From the NCBI GenBank assembly GCA_029962745.1, contig CM057151.1:35573624-35637623 (forward strand): a DNA stretch of 64,000 nucleotides, given 5' to 3'. Both the position numbers and the translations under genes were made by a program. The DNA comes from Echinometra lucunter (Eukaryota; Echinodermata; Echinoidea; Camarodonta; Echinometridae). The notes beneath the pieces are model-generated. The model was not told where the DNA came from. It saw nothing but the letters and a program-made list of their open reading frames with translations, and did not search any database. This document shows positions 10,411 through 22,333 of this stretch, piece by piece (positions within the stretch are counted from its first letter, which is position 1; the number at the start of each line of letters is the position of its first letter).

Positions 10411-10875
10411 AAACGAAGTTTGAAGGGGTATATACTGTAGGAATCACCATACGGTCAGGCAGGCAATCGGTTGGTCAGTCCATTGAAAATCTTGCAGATC
10501 AAACTACTTCCTCATTTTGCAATGCTCATGAAATTTAGCACACACTTCGTTCTTGGGATGAAGATATGTAAGACATGTTTTTTGAATGCGTGGGAAAATG
10601 CGTTTCCTACAGCACATTGCAATAAATCGGGAGAATCCTGTGGATCAAAATACTTCCTCATTTTTTGAGCAGTGCTCATGAAATTTGGCACACACATTAG
10701 TCTTGAGATGAAGATGTGCAAGACTTATTTTCTGAATGTGTCAGAAACTGCGTTTCCATGGTAACAGCATATTGTAGTAAATCAGGGGAAAAATATTGTG
10801 GATCAAGCTACTTCATCATTTTTCGAGCAATGCTCATAAAATTCAGTACACACATTGGGGCGGGGTATTAATCAC
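10411..10875. repeat. About 160-bp tandem repeat element, 2.5 copies
   Basis: Units near 10493, 10647 and 10795 share AGATCAAACTACTTCCTCAT / GGATCAAAATACTTCCTCAT, GCTCATGAAATTTGGCACAC and TTGAGATGAAGATGTGCAAG. The array is preceded by GCTAAACGAAGTTTGAAGGGGTATATACTG. This is the same general design as the satellite element at 6.3 kb (conserved end plus tandem array), but with unrelated unit sequence. Confidence 0.65.
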
Positions 10876-13613
10876 CTTCAGTGATATTTATTTTTTATTC
10901 TAGAGGTAAATCAGCCAATAAATGAACTGAAGATTTTGTTTTATCTTCAGTGTGGCATTCTGTGTCTGAGTCAGAAGCAACTGTCGAGTATTTGTGGTCT
11001 AATGTTTTTTCGATATTGGCATTGGTATCCATCAGATTTCAAGTTTACTTTGAATATTCTTTTTGTTTACCATTGTCTCTTTTTACAACAATGTTTATAC
11101 TGTAATATTGGTTTTTTTTTTTAATTCTGTTTGTTGACTTTGATAACAGTTACACTAAGAAATGTGGTCAAGTTGTCTGCTCTGAGGAGATTGTTTTATT
11201 CTTTTTATAAGGGATCAGGAAAACTGGATTTTCTTTGCTTGTTAAAGGGAGCCCACATTTGCACAACATTGTTTCAGAATTTGAAGAGAAATAAGCCAAT
11301 TTCAGTTTGAAATGACAGATATTTATGTAAAACTATCATGTTATCAAATTTACAACAATATTCCAAAGAATAAGTGAAAAATGAATGGTTTTACTCTTAG
11401 TGTCAGGAAGACGGCTTTAACAAAACAGAGAAAATAAAAGAAAATTTGTGTTGAATATTTCCTTCTCAATTCTTAAAGGGGAATGTACTGGGGTCTAAAA
11501 CTTCAAGAGCGTTTTTCTGTGGCTTAAAGCAATCTAAAGTGAAACTTTTGTGCAGATTGGGTGCCACTTGCAAATGTGGGCTACTACATTTAATGTATGT
11601 GCAAGAGTGAACCACAGTGAGTGTCTTCTAGGTATTATAGATTTAATGTTGGTTTTGGTATGATATGTATTTTACCCAGTGCCATCATCATTTTATGTAT
11701 ATGGGGTTATTGATAACTTTTCCTCTGTAATTTTCTTCATAGACTTATTTTGTATATTTTATGAAAAAAATACAATTAATGACTGGAATAATGGTTGCTT
11801 TGATTTCTTTTTTCATCTCACAGTGGAGATACATGTTATTTCAAGATGTTTTTAAGTGTGTGCAGTTTGGTTTTTCATATACCAGGGAGGTACTATTTAA
11901 ATAGTAACTCCTGTTTATACTGAAAAGGTCTATTGTTACATTTTCATGCTTAAAAAATGAAATAAAATTTACAGATCGGCAAAGTAATGTATGTTGTATC
12001 ACTCATTTGCACTTTGTACCATTACAAAATAATCATGATTTTAAAAAAAGAAAAAAAAAGTAGTGATCAGTTCACACTGTGAAAAGATATTTAAAGAATG
12101 GCTTTAAAGTGATCCATCATCTTTTGATCATTTGGTCAGAAAGTGGAGGGGATCGTGAATAATAATGTGGAAGGATTTTGGGGCTAATTATATATGCACC
12201 CCACTTTCATTTCAAAACTGCAAAATTGTGACTGATGAATGAAAGAACATCATGAAACATTTTTTCATCTTTTCATATATTTTTTTGAATTTTATTTATG
12301 GCAATTAAGTGCAAGAAATTTCTCAATAATATTCGTAATATGCATTCTCGCTTGGCAATATTATACCATAGTCCGTGTCATGAAAGAGGGGAAATTATTG
12401 ATTGATCTGTGACATGCATTATACAAATAATTTATCAAGATAAGTCATTTTACGAGTAAATGGCAGGAAAAGATGTGTTTCTTGATTTTAAGAAACACCT
12501 AGAGCAATTCGATGAAATTAGGCAGTCCGGAAAATTTTTATTTTTCATGATTGTTGTTGTAGTGTATGCAACACACCTAATTGTTGAAATACCATGACGT
12601 AACGCAAAAAACAACAACAATTTGATTCAATATTTTGTCATTCAAGTCTTGGAGTAGAAGTGTCTACATATTTACAATCATATTTATAATCATTTTACTA
12701 GGGCACTGATCCTTTGATAAGTATACTCTTTTATCACTTCAAATATTTTATGCATCTCCGAATAGTTATGTCGTTGAAAAACCTATCGACAAGCTTATCG
12801 ACAAAAATGTATTTTAATTGGAAGACGATAAGTCTATTGTTGTAGACATAATATTCATGTATCACAAATATATAGCTTCGTCAGAAAAGAGTTAACAAAA
12901 ACTCTAGCATCTCATCTGATGATGAGGGCACGATCCTTAACCCCACTGCTTAAAAGGAGCACACGAAAATTTAGTTTTGAAGGTTATGATTTATTCGGGT
13001 CATGTTTCGAAGTGAAAATTCCGGTATACGTTTTATGGTTTTATGCCAGACGCACAAAAAAGATTTTGACGTGCGTTTCTAAAACATCACTGAAATCATA
13101 ATGCTTCAGTTTTTGTTAGATAATTATTGCCATTGAACGCATAGTTTGGTCACAAAAATCTTTTTGTATATATGATTCCCTTCCTTTTCCTGGGACGCAG
13201 TATATCTTAGTATTTTTCGAAAAATGTAAAATGAATTTTAATGTAAATTCTGTCGCAGAAGCCACGATGCCACACTACTGCTTTTCATGAAGTTTGGGTA
13301 CTGGCAGTTGTGTTGACTAAAGCATTGAAATCAATCGACCATAATTGTTTTGTCGATAGTTGTTGATGTCGGCTAAAAATTTGACCAAAAAGGTCGACAT
13401 ATATAATTTGTACTCGACGACAATGCTGTTGGGAGTAAGAGGAGAAGGGTGACATAGATAGAAAGATTGTCAAGATATCTTGAGAGGAGAAGGTTGAAAG
13501 ACCAGGGAATGGAGCTACTGGAACAGAGAGTTGTGGAATAATATTATCATCAGGGTCGATAGAAATGGCACCGAGAGATCGAGAGAGAGAGGGGGATGTG
13601 GAAGGAAAGATTG
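10876..13613. other. Intergenic; no supported gene
   Basis: AT-rich DNA with short frames of up to about 62 codons and no recognisable protein similarity. No clear repeats were seen apart from A/T homopolymers. Confidence 0.4.
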
Positions 13614-14116
13614 TACACTGTTAAAACTCTCTGGATTGACTCGGAAAAGAGTCTGTTGGGGTCTCACTCCGTTCCGGGTCAAAACATGACCTAAAAAACA
13701 GGGGCGTAGATAGCGGGGGATGCACCCCCCCCCCCTTGAAGTGGAAGTACATACGTGTATATAATTCAAATTCAAATTTATTGAAATAAAATCCTGACAT
13801 TTAAGGATTATCATAAAAATCGACACACAACAAAACAAAAATGTAACGGAAACATACTGACTAACAAAATATAACAGATTATATAAAAACAAAACTGTAC
13901 ATAAACTGTATGTAAACATGTATAAATATGTATCAGTTGGGGAATCATACCCCCCCCCCCCCCCCAGGTACGAGGACTTGTCTAAGCTAATGCCTAATAG
14001 GGTCAAATGTAACCCAGAAGCGAGTCTCCATGAACCTATATTTTTTTACCCGGAACGGAGTGTAGCCCAAATGGACTCTTTTTCTGGGTCAATCTGACCC
14101 GGGAGTTTTGAGTGTA
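13614..14116. mobile_element. Tc1/mariner-like MITE (TA borders), interrupted by a second repeat
   Basis: Ends TA-CACTGTTAAAACTC and GAGTTTTGAGTG-TA are inverted and bordered by TA. Just inside are mirrored GGAT/CTGACCC and CACTCCGTTCCGGGTCA / ACCCGGAACGGAGTG motifs. The same family occurs at 26623, 37279 and 53551. The centre (about 13700-13970) holds an extra insertion bounded by long poly-C tracts, which makes this copy about twice the normal 235 bp. Confidence 0.75.
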
Positions 14117-14685
14117 TAGAAATCGCGATAGACTTTTGAATTTTGTTTTCATGGCAGACGAACAATGAGGTATATAGCATAGTAACGTTTCCAGGTGAAA
14201 TCAAATTCTATCATACAAGGGCCCCGCGTCTGATACAGAGTTGCGATTGTTTGAAATCCATCGTAACTTTGAGACTGATCTCAAATCCTATCTCTTAAGT
14301 ACACATGCAGTTGAAATCAATCTCAAAGCTGTTGCAATCGATTTGAATCAGTCGCAACTGTTTATCAACATGCCCTGGTCTTAAGGATGTAACGGGATTA
14401 TGCCCTGCTATATCTCTGTCTTTCTTAATACGTTCAAGAGTGTAAACATGGGTCAAGGTATTAAAAACGGGAAAGGGAAACTGGTGCCAAATTTTGAGGG
14501 CTCCAGATGAGGTCAAGTCCATAGAGTGGGGGGTTCATGGAACTTGGAACCCCGGGGGGATATGTCTCATTGAAGCCTGTACATCATCCGCGTAAACAAA
14601 AACGTTAGAAAAGGGTCGTTTTTCAGCACCGGGCGGGGAACCCGGGGATCCAGTTTAGGGTATCAAAAAGCTTCGAGCGTACCCC

Positions 14686-14726
<41 letters not shown>

Positions 14727-15582
14727 GCTATACCTCTCTCTGTCTCGTACTATTTTGCCATTATAGTCAGGTGATTTTTGCTATGGACTAACTTTCATTT
14801 CATGGTAGTTCCATGCACAGGTCACAAGGTCCTTAAAATTTCTTAAATTCTATGTTCTCTAGCAAATCCTGAAACAAAGACTAAACCAAGGTGACCTCCG
14901 CCGGGGATTCCCCGATATTCCAGTAACCGTTGCGCATGCCGCGATCTGATGGTGCACATGAATGTGTCGTACATTAATGCGATATGTAACTACCACGTAA
15001 ACTTGAATGTAGGAGAATCATCCAGGTACTCAGATGCAGGAATAACTTAACTGATTGGCTTGAACGTAAGTAGCTTTTTTTCTGTCATTTTTTTTGGGGG
15101 GGGGGGGAGGGGGAGGGGAGGGGATAATCCATGTTTTATACGCTCGAGTAAGCTCAATTTTAATTGACATAGAACAGTGGCGTATTAAGACCTTAGGCTT
15201 TGCCGGGGGGGGGGGGCTATCGAATTCATGCCCTTCCCTATATTACACGCTAGACATTTAGACATCACACATACCTAATTATGTTGTTAACTTGTTAGTA
15301 TGATATACTTCATAGGCTTATAATGGGTGATCTTGTGGTTTTTATGTTTTAAGAAAAAACAAATCATACCTGTAACGGGTTGTTTCCTAGTCACATTTTC
15401 TTAGTTTTGTTAGATTTTTTTCTGCTTCTGTGCAAGTCCCCTATTCAATGAAGAACCCCTTAAAAGTAAAACGTTATGACAATTCAACTACTACGAATGT
15501 CACCCATACTAGTATCAGTTTTTATCTTGAAAACTTCTCGTCTTCAAATTACTGATCGAAATAGTCATTTCTGATCTATCAG

Positions 15583-15584
<2 letters not shown>
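14117..15584. other. Intergenic with simple repeats
   Basis: It includes a C-run followed by (CT)n at about 14682-14724, G-runs at 15095-15110 and 15205-15217, and an imperfect inverted repeat around 14235-14365. No coding sequence was recognised. Confidence 0.5.

Positions 15585-15620
<36 letters not shown>
15585..15620 (+). repeat. (GATT)n microsatellite
   Basis: A perfect tetranucleotide array of about nine units. Confidence 0.95.
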
Positions 15621-15796
15621 CTGAAGAGTTATTAATTTGGTACTTTTATTCTTGACTGAATGACTGGCACATGTTGATGTGTGATGTAATTTTGCACATT
15701 AGTTCTCACCCATGCATAAAGCAGTGAAATCACGAAAATTATGATAGAAAATTGATTCAAGCTTCCTAGAATATCAAAACTTTATTAAATTTTATG

Positions 15797-16280
15797 CAAA
15801 AGAGTACTTTGTTTGAATAGGAGTATACTTATTTGGCCAGCTTGTTTAATAGTCCCTCTTTTCTAATTAGGCGTAACTGATCAATCAGTCAATGTATCAG
15901 TCAGTCATCCAACCATTCAGCCAGTCAGTCAGTCAATCAACCAGTCATTAAGGTAATCAGTTTATCAACAGCCAATCAATCAACTGATTGATCAAATTAT
16001 TGATTAATAAAATGCTCAAACAATCGATCATTCAACCATTCAGTCATTCAGTCAGCCAATCCACCAGTCAATAAGGTAGTCATTTGATCAACAGCTAGTC
16101 AATCAATTGATTGATCAAATCATTTACAAATAAAACGTTCAAACAATCGATCAGTCAGTCAACCTGTCGGGCAGTTGGGCAGCTCTGTGGCAAAGAGCAA
16201 TTTCTTTGATTGGGAGTACTTATTTAGACTGCTGGTTTGATTTTTCCTCTTCTTTCAATTTGGCGCAAGTCACTTTTCAC
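15797..16280 (+). repeat. Tandem duplication containing TCAG/TCAA-rich 122-bp units
   Basis: Two adjacent copies (about 15909-16030 and 16031-16152) share CATTCAGCCAGTCAGTCAGT-type runs, AAGGTAATCAG/AAGGTAGTCAT, ATCAACAGCCAATCAATCAA and AAACAATCGATC. The flanks (15797-15880 and 16191-16275: GAGTACTT...GGAGTA...TTATTT...CCTCTT) are also a diverged direct repeat. Confidence 0.65.
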
Positions 16281-16676
16281 ACTCTGAACAAAAACGTCAG
16301 TGTTTGCCCAAGCGTGAATTAAAATTTGTTTTGTGAGTGGCACTTGATAGATGAGCCCAATGGGCATCTATCAACCATGGAAAACTCTACGAAATATTTT
16401 GAAATAATATATTTGTTCAAAAGTGTAACGTTTTTATTGATACACACTGTATTGTTGAAGTTATGGTTAAAGGTAACATCAAATTTTTTTTATACTTTCT
16501 TTATTTTTATTCATTTTTAATTGAAAATATCTCAAGTTGACAAAAATGGATATATAGTTTGTTTGTTTTTTCATTAAAACTCTTCACATGGTGAATTTGC
16601 AGTTGTTTGTATTTCCTTATGTAGACCTATTTTGCATATTTTCGAAGTCGCCTTTACTTTTATTTCTGATCGGTAG

Positions 16677-16959
16677 ATGGAGAAACCACCCCCTACGGCG
16701 AGGCCCGTTACGATAGGAATCTGTACATCAGCATTGAGATCCAACATCAAGGCTTTCATTGCTAGGGTTTCAAGACTTGCCAATGTAACAGTTCGATTCA
16801 TAAAACTGCCATACAATGACCTCGACAGTTTCCGTCTCTCAAGAGAAGGACTTGATGGTGTGATTATCTGTCATTCTATCAACAATCGTCGCTTTGCCAT
16901 CACTGATGTCATGGATGCTCTTTATGACGTCTTCCTGCCTCATGTCAGAAAAGTTTTTG
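16677..16959 (+). CDS. Copy A, exon 1 of an unrecognised membrane-anchored alpha/beta protein family
   Basis: This 283-nt exon lies between TAG and a GTATGAAC donor and leaves one base for the next exon. It encodes the first half of a predicted alpha/beta domain: strand VTIGICTS, a helix, RFIKLPYNDLDSF, strand LDGVIICHS, and helix DVMDALYDVFLPHVRKVF. There is no P-loop (GxxxxGKS/T) or other catalytic signature that I recognise. The ATG is the first codon after an acceptor-like CGGTAG. The four minus-strand copies have an exon of exactly the same length after an AG, so this ATG may be an internal methionine and an earlier exon may exist. Reading on past the donor would give an artefactual tail ending NNT. 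The function is unknown. Confidence 0.75.
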
Positions 16960-17565
16960 GTATGAACAACTGTACAGTACTGATGAACAATACCTGAGAT
17001 CTCGACTTCGCAGAGTACATGCCCTAAGCTTTCTTTCTCCGCTTTATATGTATTTACAATCATTATCGACGATGAACCTAAATTCACCTTTTGTTGATAT
17101 TATTGAAAAAGTTCCAAATCAGTTCCACCAAAGGATTGTTTTGTTGAAACAGTGTAAACGTAATTAATAAAATAGTTTTCATATGACTGTAGTATGCTTT
17201 ATATTGCAAAGCAAGATATTGATGTATATTGTCTATGAAAATTGTACAATTACTGTCATAACCAAATATTTTCCTGACAGGAGTATACTCTTACTTTTCG
17301 TAGACCAGTAAAGAATAATTTCTTCACCTATTTAAATGGTAATTTTGACATATAGGCCGAATTGTTTTTAATACAGCTCCACCATGCTCATTTAGAAAAG
17401 AAAAAAACCTGGAAAGAGATTGTTTGCTGTTTTGCAGTTTCCCTATTAAATGTCCAAATATTCATGTTTTTATGTAAAGGCTTTTTCTGTGTAAATATTT
17501 GTTGCACATCGTAAAATTCCATACTATACTATAATTATTTCATGCTTATCTTTCCTGATGTATAG
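16960..17565 (+). other. Copy A intron
   Basis: A 606-bp phase-1 intron from GTATGAAC to TGTATAG. The same exon junction (split Gly, VF-G-K) is conserved in all the other copies. Confidence 0.7.
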
Positions 17566-18197
17566 GGAAGAACAACGTATGTGTCATTGCACATGACTTT
17601 CCCTGGCCCATGGGATCAGCTACTCGTAACGATCACTTCCGGATCAAAGGTACTTACATGGACAGCTTCCGGAGCAAGCAACCTACAACCTTCGAGTGCT
17701 CCAGTCTGACCATGATCTGTGGCAAGCTTGACACCCAGGTGGACATGGATGAAGAAGATTGGACACAGCTTACAAACTTTTTGCGTCAGTGCCAGGTTCA
17801 AAAGAAGCATGGATACATAACGTATCTTGCAGTGTGCGCAGGTTTTGGACTTACCTGTTTCGGTATCATATGGTATGCCGGCAACCCTTTGAATGCTCGT
17901 CAAAGGGCATTCAAAGGGTTAAGTGGCATTACCATTACCATGTTAAATGCCCTTAAAAGGTGTCACACTGGCATTACCATTACCATGTTCAATGTCTTTA
18001 ACAGGTTTCACACTGGCATTACCATTACCATGTTCAATGTCTTTAACAGGTTTCACATGTTAAACTTTGTCCAGTATATCACTTCATGGCATTTTTTTCC
18101 TGGTTTATCATGCAATACTATCAATACTATAATACCGAATTTCTGTACTAATATCTTCGGACTCGCTTTCCAGCAGATTTGCTCTTTTATGTTGTAA
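17566..18197 (+). CDS. Copy A, exon 2 of the unrecognised family; short C-terminal variant
   Basis: It continues the frame through the split glycine into NNVCVIAHDFPWPMG, then TTFECSSLTMICGKLD and MDEEDWTQL. These complete the conserved domain at about residue 165. The rest differs completely from the other copies: one hydrophobic segment (YLAVCAGFGLTCFGIIWY), then three 15-residue repeats starting GITITM (17925-18059), then a hydrophobic tail ending at TAA. With exon 1 the protein is about 304 residues. It is the only family copy on the plus strand. The tail looks membrane-associated, but topology cannot be set by eye. Intact frame and clean splice sites suggest a functional gene. Confidence 0.7.
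17925..18059 (+). repeat. Three in-frame 45-bp coding repeats
   Basis: GGCATTACCATTACCATGTT begins each unit (17925, 17970, 18015). The period is exactly 45 bp, so the frame is kept. Units 2 and 3 are nearly identical and unit 1 differs more. Confidence 0.9.
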
Positions 18198-18661
18198 GTG
18201 ATTCCGTCGTGAATTATCATGTTCTTAACTTTCCCCGCTGTTGCTTTGAGCATAAAGTAATGAACATTGGTATCATTGTTGTTATTACTGTGATTATCAT
18301 TACTGTTGTTGTTGTTACTACAACTACTGTTAATATTACATGTATCATGTTTAAGCATAAAGGGGCATTTGAATAGTAATGCTTTGGTGGTGTGGCGTGA
18401 CCACCAAATTAGCATTCATTACATGAAATAGACTGTACAAAGGGGCAGCTCCAGAATTATCAGGAAGGCGGTCCGAAATTTTAATTTCCAGGCTATTATT
18501 TTTTTTCTCGAGAATAACTCAGAAGCTTCAGCCCTCCCACGGTCGGAAGGTGGAGAACTTTTCAAAGCGACAATCTTCATCCTTTCAAATGGGACTTTTT
18601 TTTAGATCGCGTCTTCAGTATTTTCGGTATACTGTGAACATTTTTCCGTGTACGGACATCT

Positions 18662-18800
18662 GGGGAACGTTTCATGAAGAGTTTTTTCAGTGATTTTCAC
18701 TGACACTATGTTATAAGCTACTAAAAATCCTCGCATCTGATTGGCTGAGAGCAAATTAGTCACTGAAAATCACCGACAAGGCTCTTCATGAAACGCTCCC
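18662..18800. mobile_element. Small palindromic MITE
   Basis: GGGGAACGTTTCATGAAGAG...TTTCAGTGATTTTCACTGAC is mirrored by GTCACTGAAAATCACCGAC...GCTCTTCATGAAACGCTCCC. The arms are about 40 bp over 139 bp total, and nothing is encoded. Confidence 0.75.
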
Positions 18801-19898
18801 AAGGTGACAATTTTTGATGAACTATGAACAAGAACTTTTATCATGTTGAAAGCAAAAGTCAGTTTAGCAACGTTTTACCATATATTCAAAGTGTAATTCG
18901 AAATTAGCAGTTTTATAGGTAATACCTTTTGCAATTCTGAAGAATTTTCCATCCAAAGTAGAAAAAATTATAATTCATCATACAAATGTATAATACTGTA
19001 TGATACAGATGTATTATACAATATTATATTTTTGATAAACAATTAGTCCACTCTAGTGATTGGCTAAAAGAGCTTCATGTGGTCATAATGCATTTTCAAG
19101 TATTTTCAGTATTTTTGCCGTCATGACTACATGGTATAATGTTTGAAAATGACGTAAGTTTTTTTGTTTGTTTGTTTGTTTGGTTTGTTTTTTTGACGCC
19201 TTTTTCCAAACAGTACGCTATTTGTGAAATGAAATGACTTCACAACTATACGCGGGATGAATTTTAACAACAACCTACCCAGAAATATTCAGCGGACGTA
19301 CGAGAGCTCGAATGCCTAGTGCCGACCATGCCATGGGCAACTTCCCGCGGTGTCACGGCTGCTGTACGTTTCTCAATTTCTGATCACTTTGGCCGTATAC
19401 CTTATGGTATACCATGCAGATTTCGATAAGACATAGATTTGTATTAATTTGGATATTATGAAATATGAGCTCAAGACTACAAGAGAGAATAAAGGGTAAG
19501 CCACTGTACTAGCTCCTTCTTTTGTTTAAATGGTTTATCCGAAATATAACATTAAAATATATTCTGCCATGATTTAAAGGTTCTGATTAAATCGGTGGGT
19601 CTCGGTGCCTCAAATAGTACAGTTCACATTAATTGAATAGTACTTTTGTCGTAGTCACCTCTTCGAGTCTTGCCCACAGTTTTAACCAGAACTGTATTTG
19701 CATATTGAAATGGGTGCTAAAATGCTGAGTTCTTGCGGTATGAAGCCTTTGACTATTATGTTTTAATTTACTTCTTGTTTTCCATTGTGTCAAGGGTTCT
19801 GCTCCTCAATGTAATCCTGGTTCACAAATATACACTCCGATCAGAGCTTTACGTTCATCTCATTCTGGTTCTCTCTGCAAAAACATGGGGGGGGGGAC
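18801..19898. other. Intergenic
   Basis: AT-rich, with a (GTTT)n stretch at about 19160-19192. The end of this interval runs into the LINE remnant. No gene was recognised. Confidence 0.4.
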
Positions 19899-20518
19899 GA
19901 GCGTTTGCCCACGCTGGTCCTGCTCTGTGGAATAATCTACATTTAGATGATGTTTGACGGTTTGCATGGTGGTAATGATATTCGTAGAAAGGGTTTACGG
20001 TTCACCGTGTGGTAAGTCCTAAAGGACTATAGGTAAAGTAGTTCACGGACAGTCAAGCTGCCAAGAACGTCGAGTCTTCTCTCTCCTTCCGCCGCTAGCC
20101 TCAATTTTCCTCGCCGACTCAAGCCAAGTCTTCTCATCTCTTCGACAACTCAATCCTCTCACCTCCTCGTCTGGTTTACAGTTTTTAGGACTACACCCCG
20201 TCTCAAGAAAGAATACTCTACCCTCAAAACTTTCCTACTTTCTCGCCTCTCCATTTCACCTCCACCTCTATCCACTTTACATATAGTCCCTTAGGACTTA
20301 GCACATGGTGAACGTTAAACCCTTTCTACGAGAATCTGTCTTTGGTTATTAGGAGCTGCAGTTATCCGGATTCATTCACAAGCAGTTTAAAAAACTTATT
20401 TGTTTGCTCCCTATTGCTTATTATATCTTCTCTTGTATTTCTACTCTCTTCTTTCACTTATTCATCTTACTCTCCGCCTAGAGCACTCTACAGGATTTGG
20501 CGCAATATAAATCATATG
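19899..20518 (+). mobile_element. LINE 3' end remnant (reverse transcriptase C-terminus), interrupted
   Basis: A translated stretch RAFAHAGPALWNNLHLD matches the usual 'AGPxLWNxLP' C-terminal signature of CR1/L2/jockey-type LINE ORF2 proteins. The expected continuation IRSCSYPDSFTSSLKNLF ('SLxxFKxxLKxxLF' pattern) resumes at about 20345. A MITE separates the two. The 3' end is CTCTACAGGATTTGGCGCAATATAAATCAT followed by an ATT-type tail. The element is truncated and not functional. Confidence 0.65.
19982..20331. mobile_element. MITE inserted in the LINE remnant
   Basis: TCGTAGAAAGGGTTTACGG...AAGTCCTAAAGGACTATAGG is inverted as TATAGTCCCTTAGGACTTAG...TTAAACCCTTTCTACGA. Arms of about 55 bp flank a pyrimidine-rich middle. 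It splits the LINE coding remnant between WNNLHLD and IRSCSYPDSF. Confidence 0.75.
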
Positions 20519-20534
20519 AATTATTATTATTATA

Positions 20535-20578
<44 letters not shown>

Positions 20579-20666
20579 CATTATTATCATTATCATTATT
20601 ATTATCATTATCATCATTATCATTATTATTATTATTATTGTCATTATCATTATTATTATCATTATT

Positions 20667-20707
<41 letters not shown>

Positions 20708-20727
20708 CGTTATTATTATTATTATTA

Positions 20728-20758
<31 letters not shown>

Positions 20759-20760
20759 GA
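20519..20760 (+). repeat. (TTA)n/(TTATCA)n microsatellite, LINE tail
   Basis: About 240 bp of ATT trinucleotides with interspersed ATC. It directly follows the LINE 3' end and is best read as its expanded tail. Poly-Tyr, poly-Ile and poly-Asn frames here are artefacts. Confidence 0.9.
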
Positions 20761-22333
20761 TTATCTTTTTCAATCATTCTCATCTATCTGTCCTGTGTAC
20801 TCATTTTCCACACGGCTGAATCATGTCAACATTTCTTCGTTTCAGTAACAATTCATTTATTATCACCGTCATCTACGAAGGAAGTTATGCACTGTAAACA
20901 CGTATGTCTGAAAATACTAAAATAGAGTGCAAAACCATTGCCATGTCCAATAATCGGCTACGCAGCACACGACACATTTAAGTTGAAATACATGGACACA
21001 AGCTTATAAAGTGTATACAGCAAAATTAACGGACGTATTTAACAAGGTTACAATAGTACAACATGCATTTTCATATCAAAAACTGTATCAGTACAGAAAT
21101 AAAATTCGAGCATATCGGCACTTGTTAAGATTAAAAGACAAATAAGATAAGTGTTTATCAAAGCTATATCGATGGATCGCACTCAAAAGCTCTTTTACTG
21201 GATGGACGATGTCATAAGCAGCACATGAATATCGATCAATAGTAATCAAAAACTTGAAATACCGGTGCGACTCCTTTTTTCATTGTCAACACATTAAAAG
21301 GAAAGAAAGCGTTATATATCACACCAAACACTAAAAAAAAAAAAAAAAAAAAAACATTTGAAAAAATATCCACTGTGCCATTTGCAAAGAATATGCACCG
21401 AAATAAATAGGTTAATATTCAACTTTACTTTCATACCGTATAACAGTTTACAATGTCTTATCAGCAAAATACTGCTGTCCAATGACAAAAGACGCGAAGC
21501 AACTCCGCTTTTCTTTTTCTACGAAGTTGATTTTTTCTTGATTTGGGATACTTTTTTGTGTGCTCTACAATGATAAAGAGACTGAGATCACAAGACCTCC
21601 AATTTTCCGAAATAAAGACACAGCCATAGGAAGCAACTCCACAGATTTCCACATAAAACGGTGACATATTTTCTTCATGTACTATTATAGGAAACTCGTT
21701 CTAGAACACAGTTGCTTCCTTCTGCCATTTGCTCGCAGAATAGTCTTGAATAGTATTTTTCTTTTCAGTACTGATCATGATTAATTTGATTAACAACATT
21801 AAAACATTTCCTGCATCAAGGTTATACGATTTGTTATATTTATAATCTTTACTTATTATCTGATTCATTTTATTGCACGAAACCATCATTCTTATCAGAA
21901 AAGTACCAAATACAGTGCATTATTTTGTTTTGTTAGATTGATATTTTAGAATAACAGTCAAATGAATAAACGAATGAAAAATTAACGTACTGTGATGTTT
22001 TGATGAGCAATTGATATTGTAATAATAAAATATACTTAACACTTATATCTATTTTTCTGTATTTGTGTATTTGCATGTGACCCGAGAGTAATGTCGATCG
22101 CCAAATCATGTGATGGTTTGCGTTACAAAATTAAACCAATGATCCAACGATCTCATATAAATGGCCTACATTCCCTGGAATTGGCATAAAGATCATCATT
22201 GTCTCGACACGAAAGAATCCTTTACTCTGAATGATAATTTCCTACTAATAAATATTATCAGAAAAGGACCCCTGTGAAAAATGGGGAGCACAAATGGAAA
22301 GAAGGCCTTCCGTCATACCCTTAGCAAAGAATC
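20761..22333. other. Intergenic, downstream of copy B
   Basis: AT-rich DNA with a poly-A run near 21332-21354. No supported gene. It includes the 3' flank of the minus-strand copy B. Confidence 0.4.

Noticed and set aside
13515..14006. 163-residue minus-strand frame
   Set aside because: It lies inside a TA-bordered MITE and its internal insertion and has no recognisable protein features.
16960..16997. Extension of copy A exon 1 to a stop (tail ending NNT)
   Set aside because: The conserved GTATGAAC donor and the phase match with exon 2 show it is intron.
20462..20848. Long open frames on both strands (poly-Tyr/His, poly-Ile, poly-Asn)
   Set aside because: They are direct translations of the ATT/ATC microsatellite tail of a LINE.
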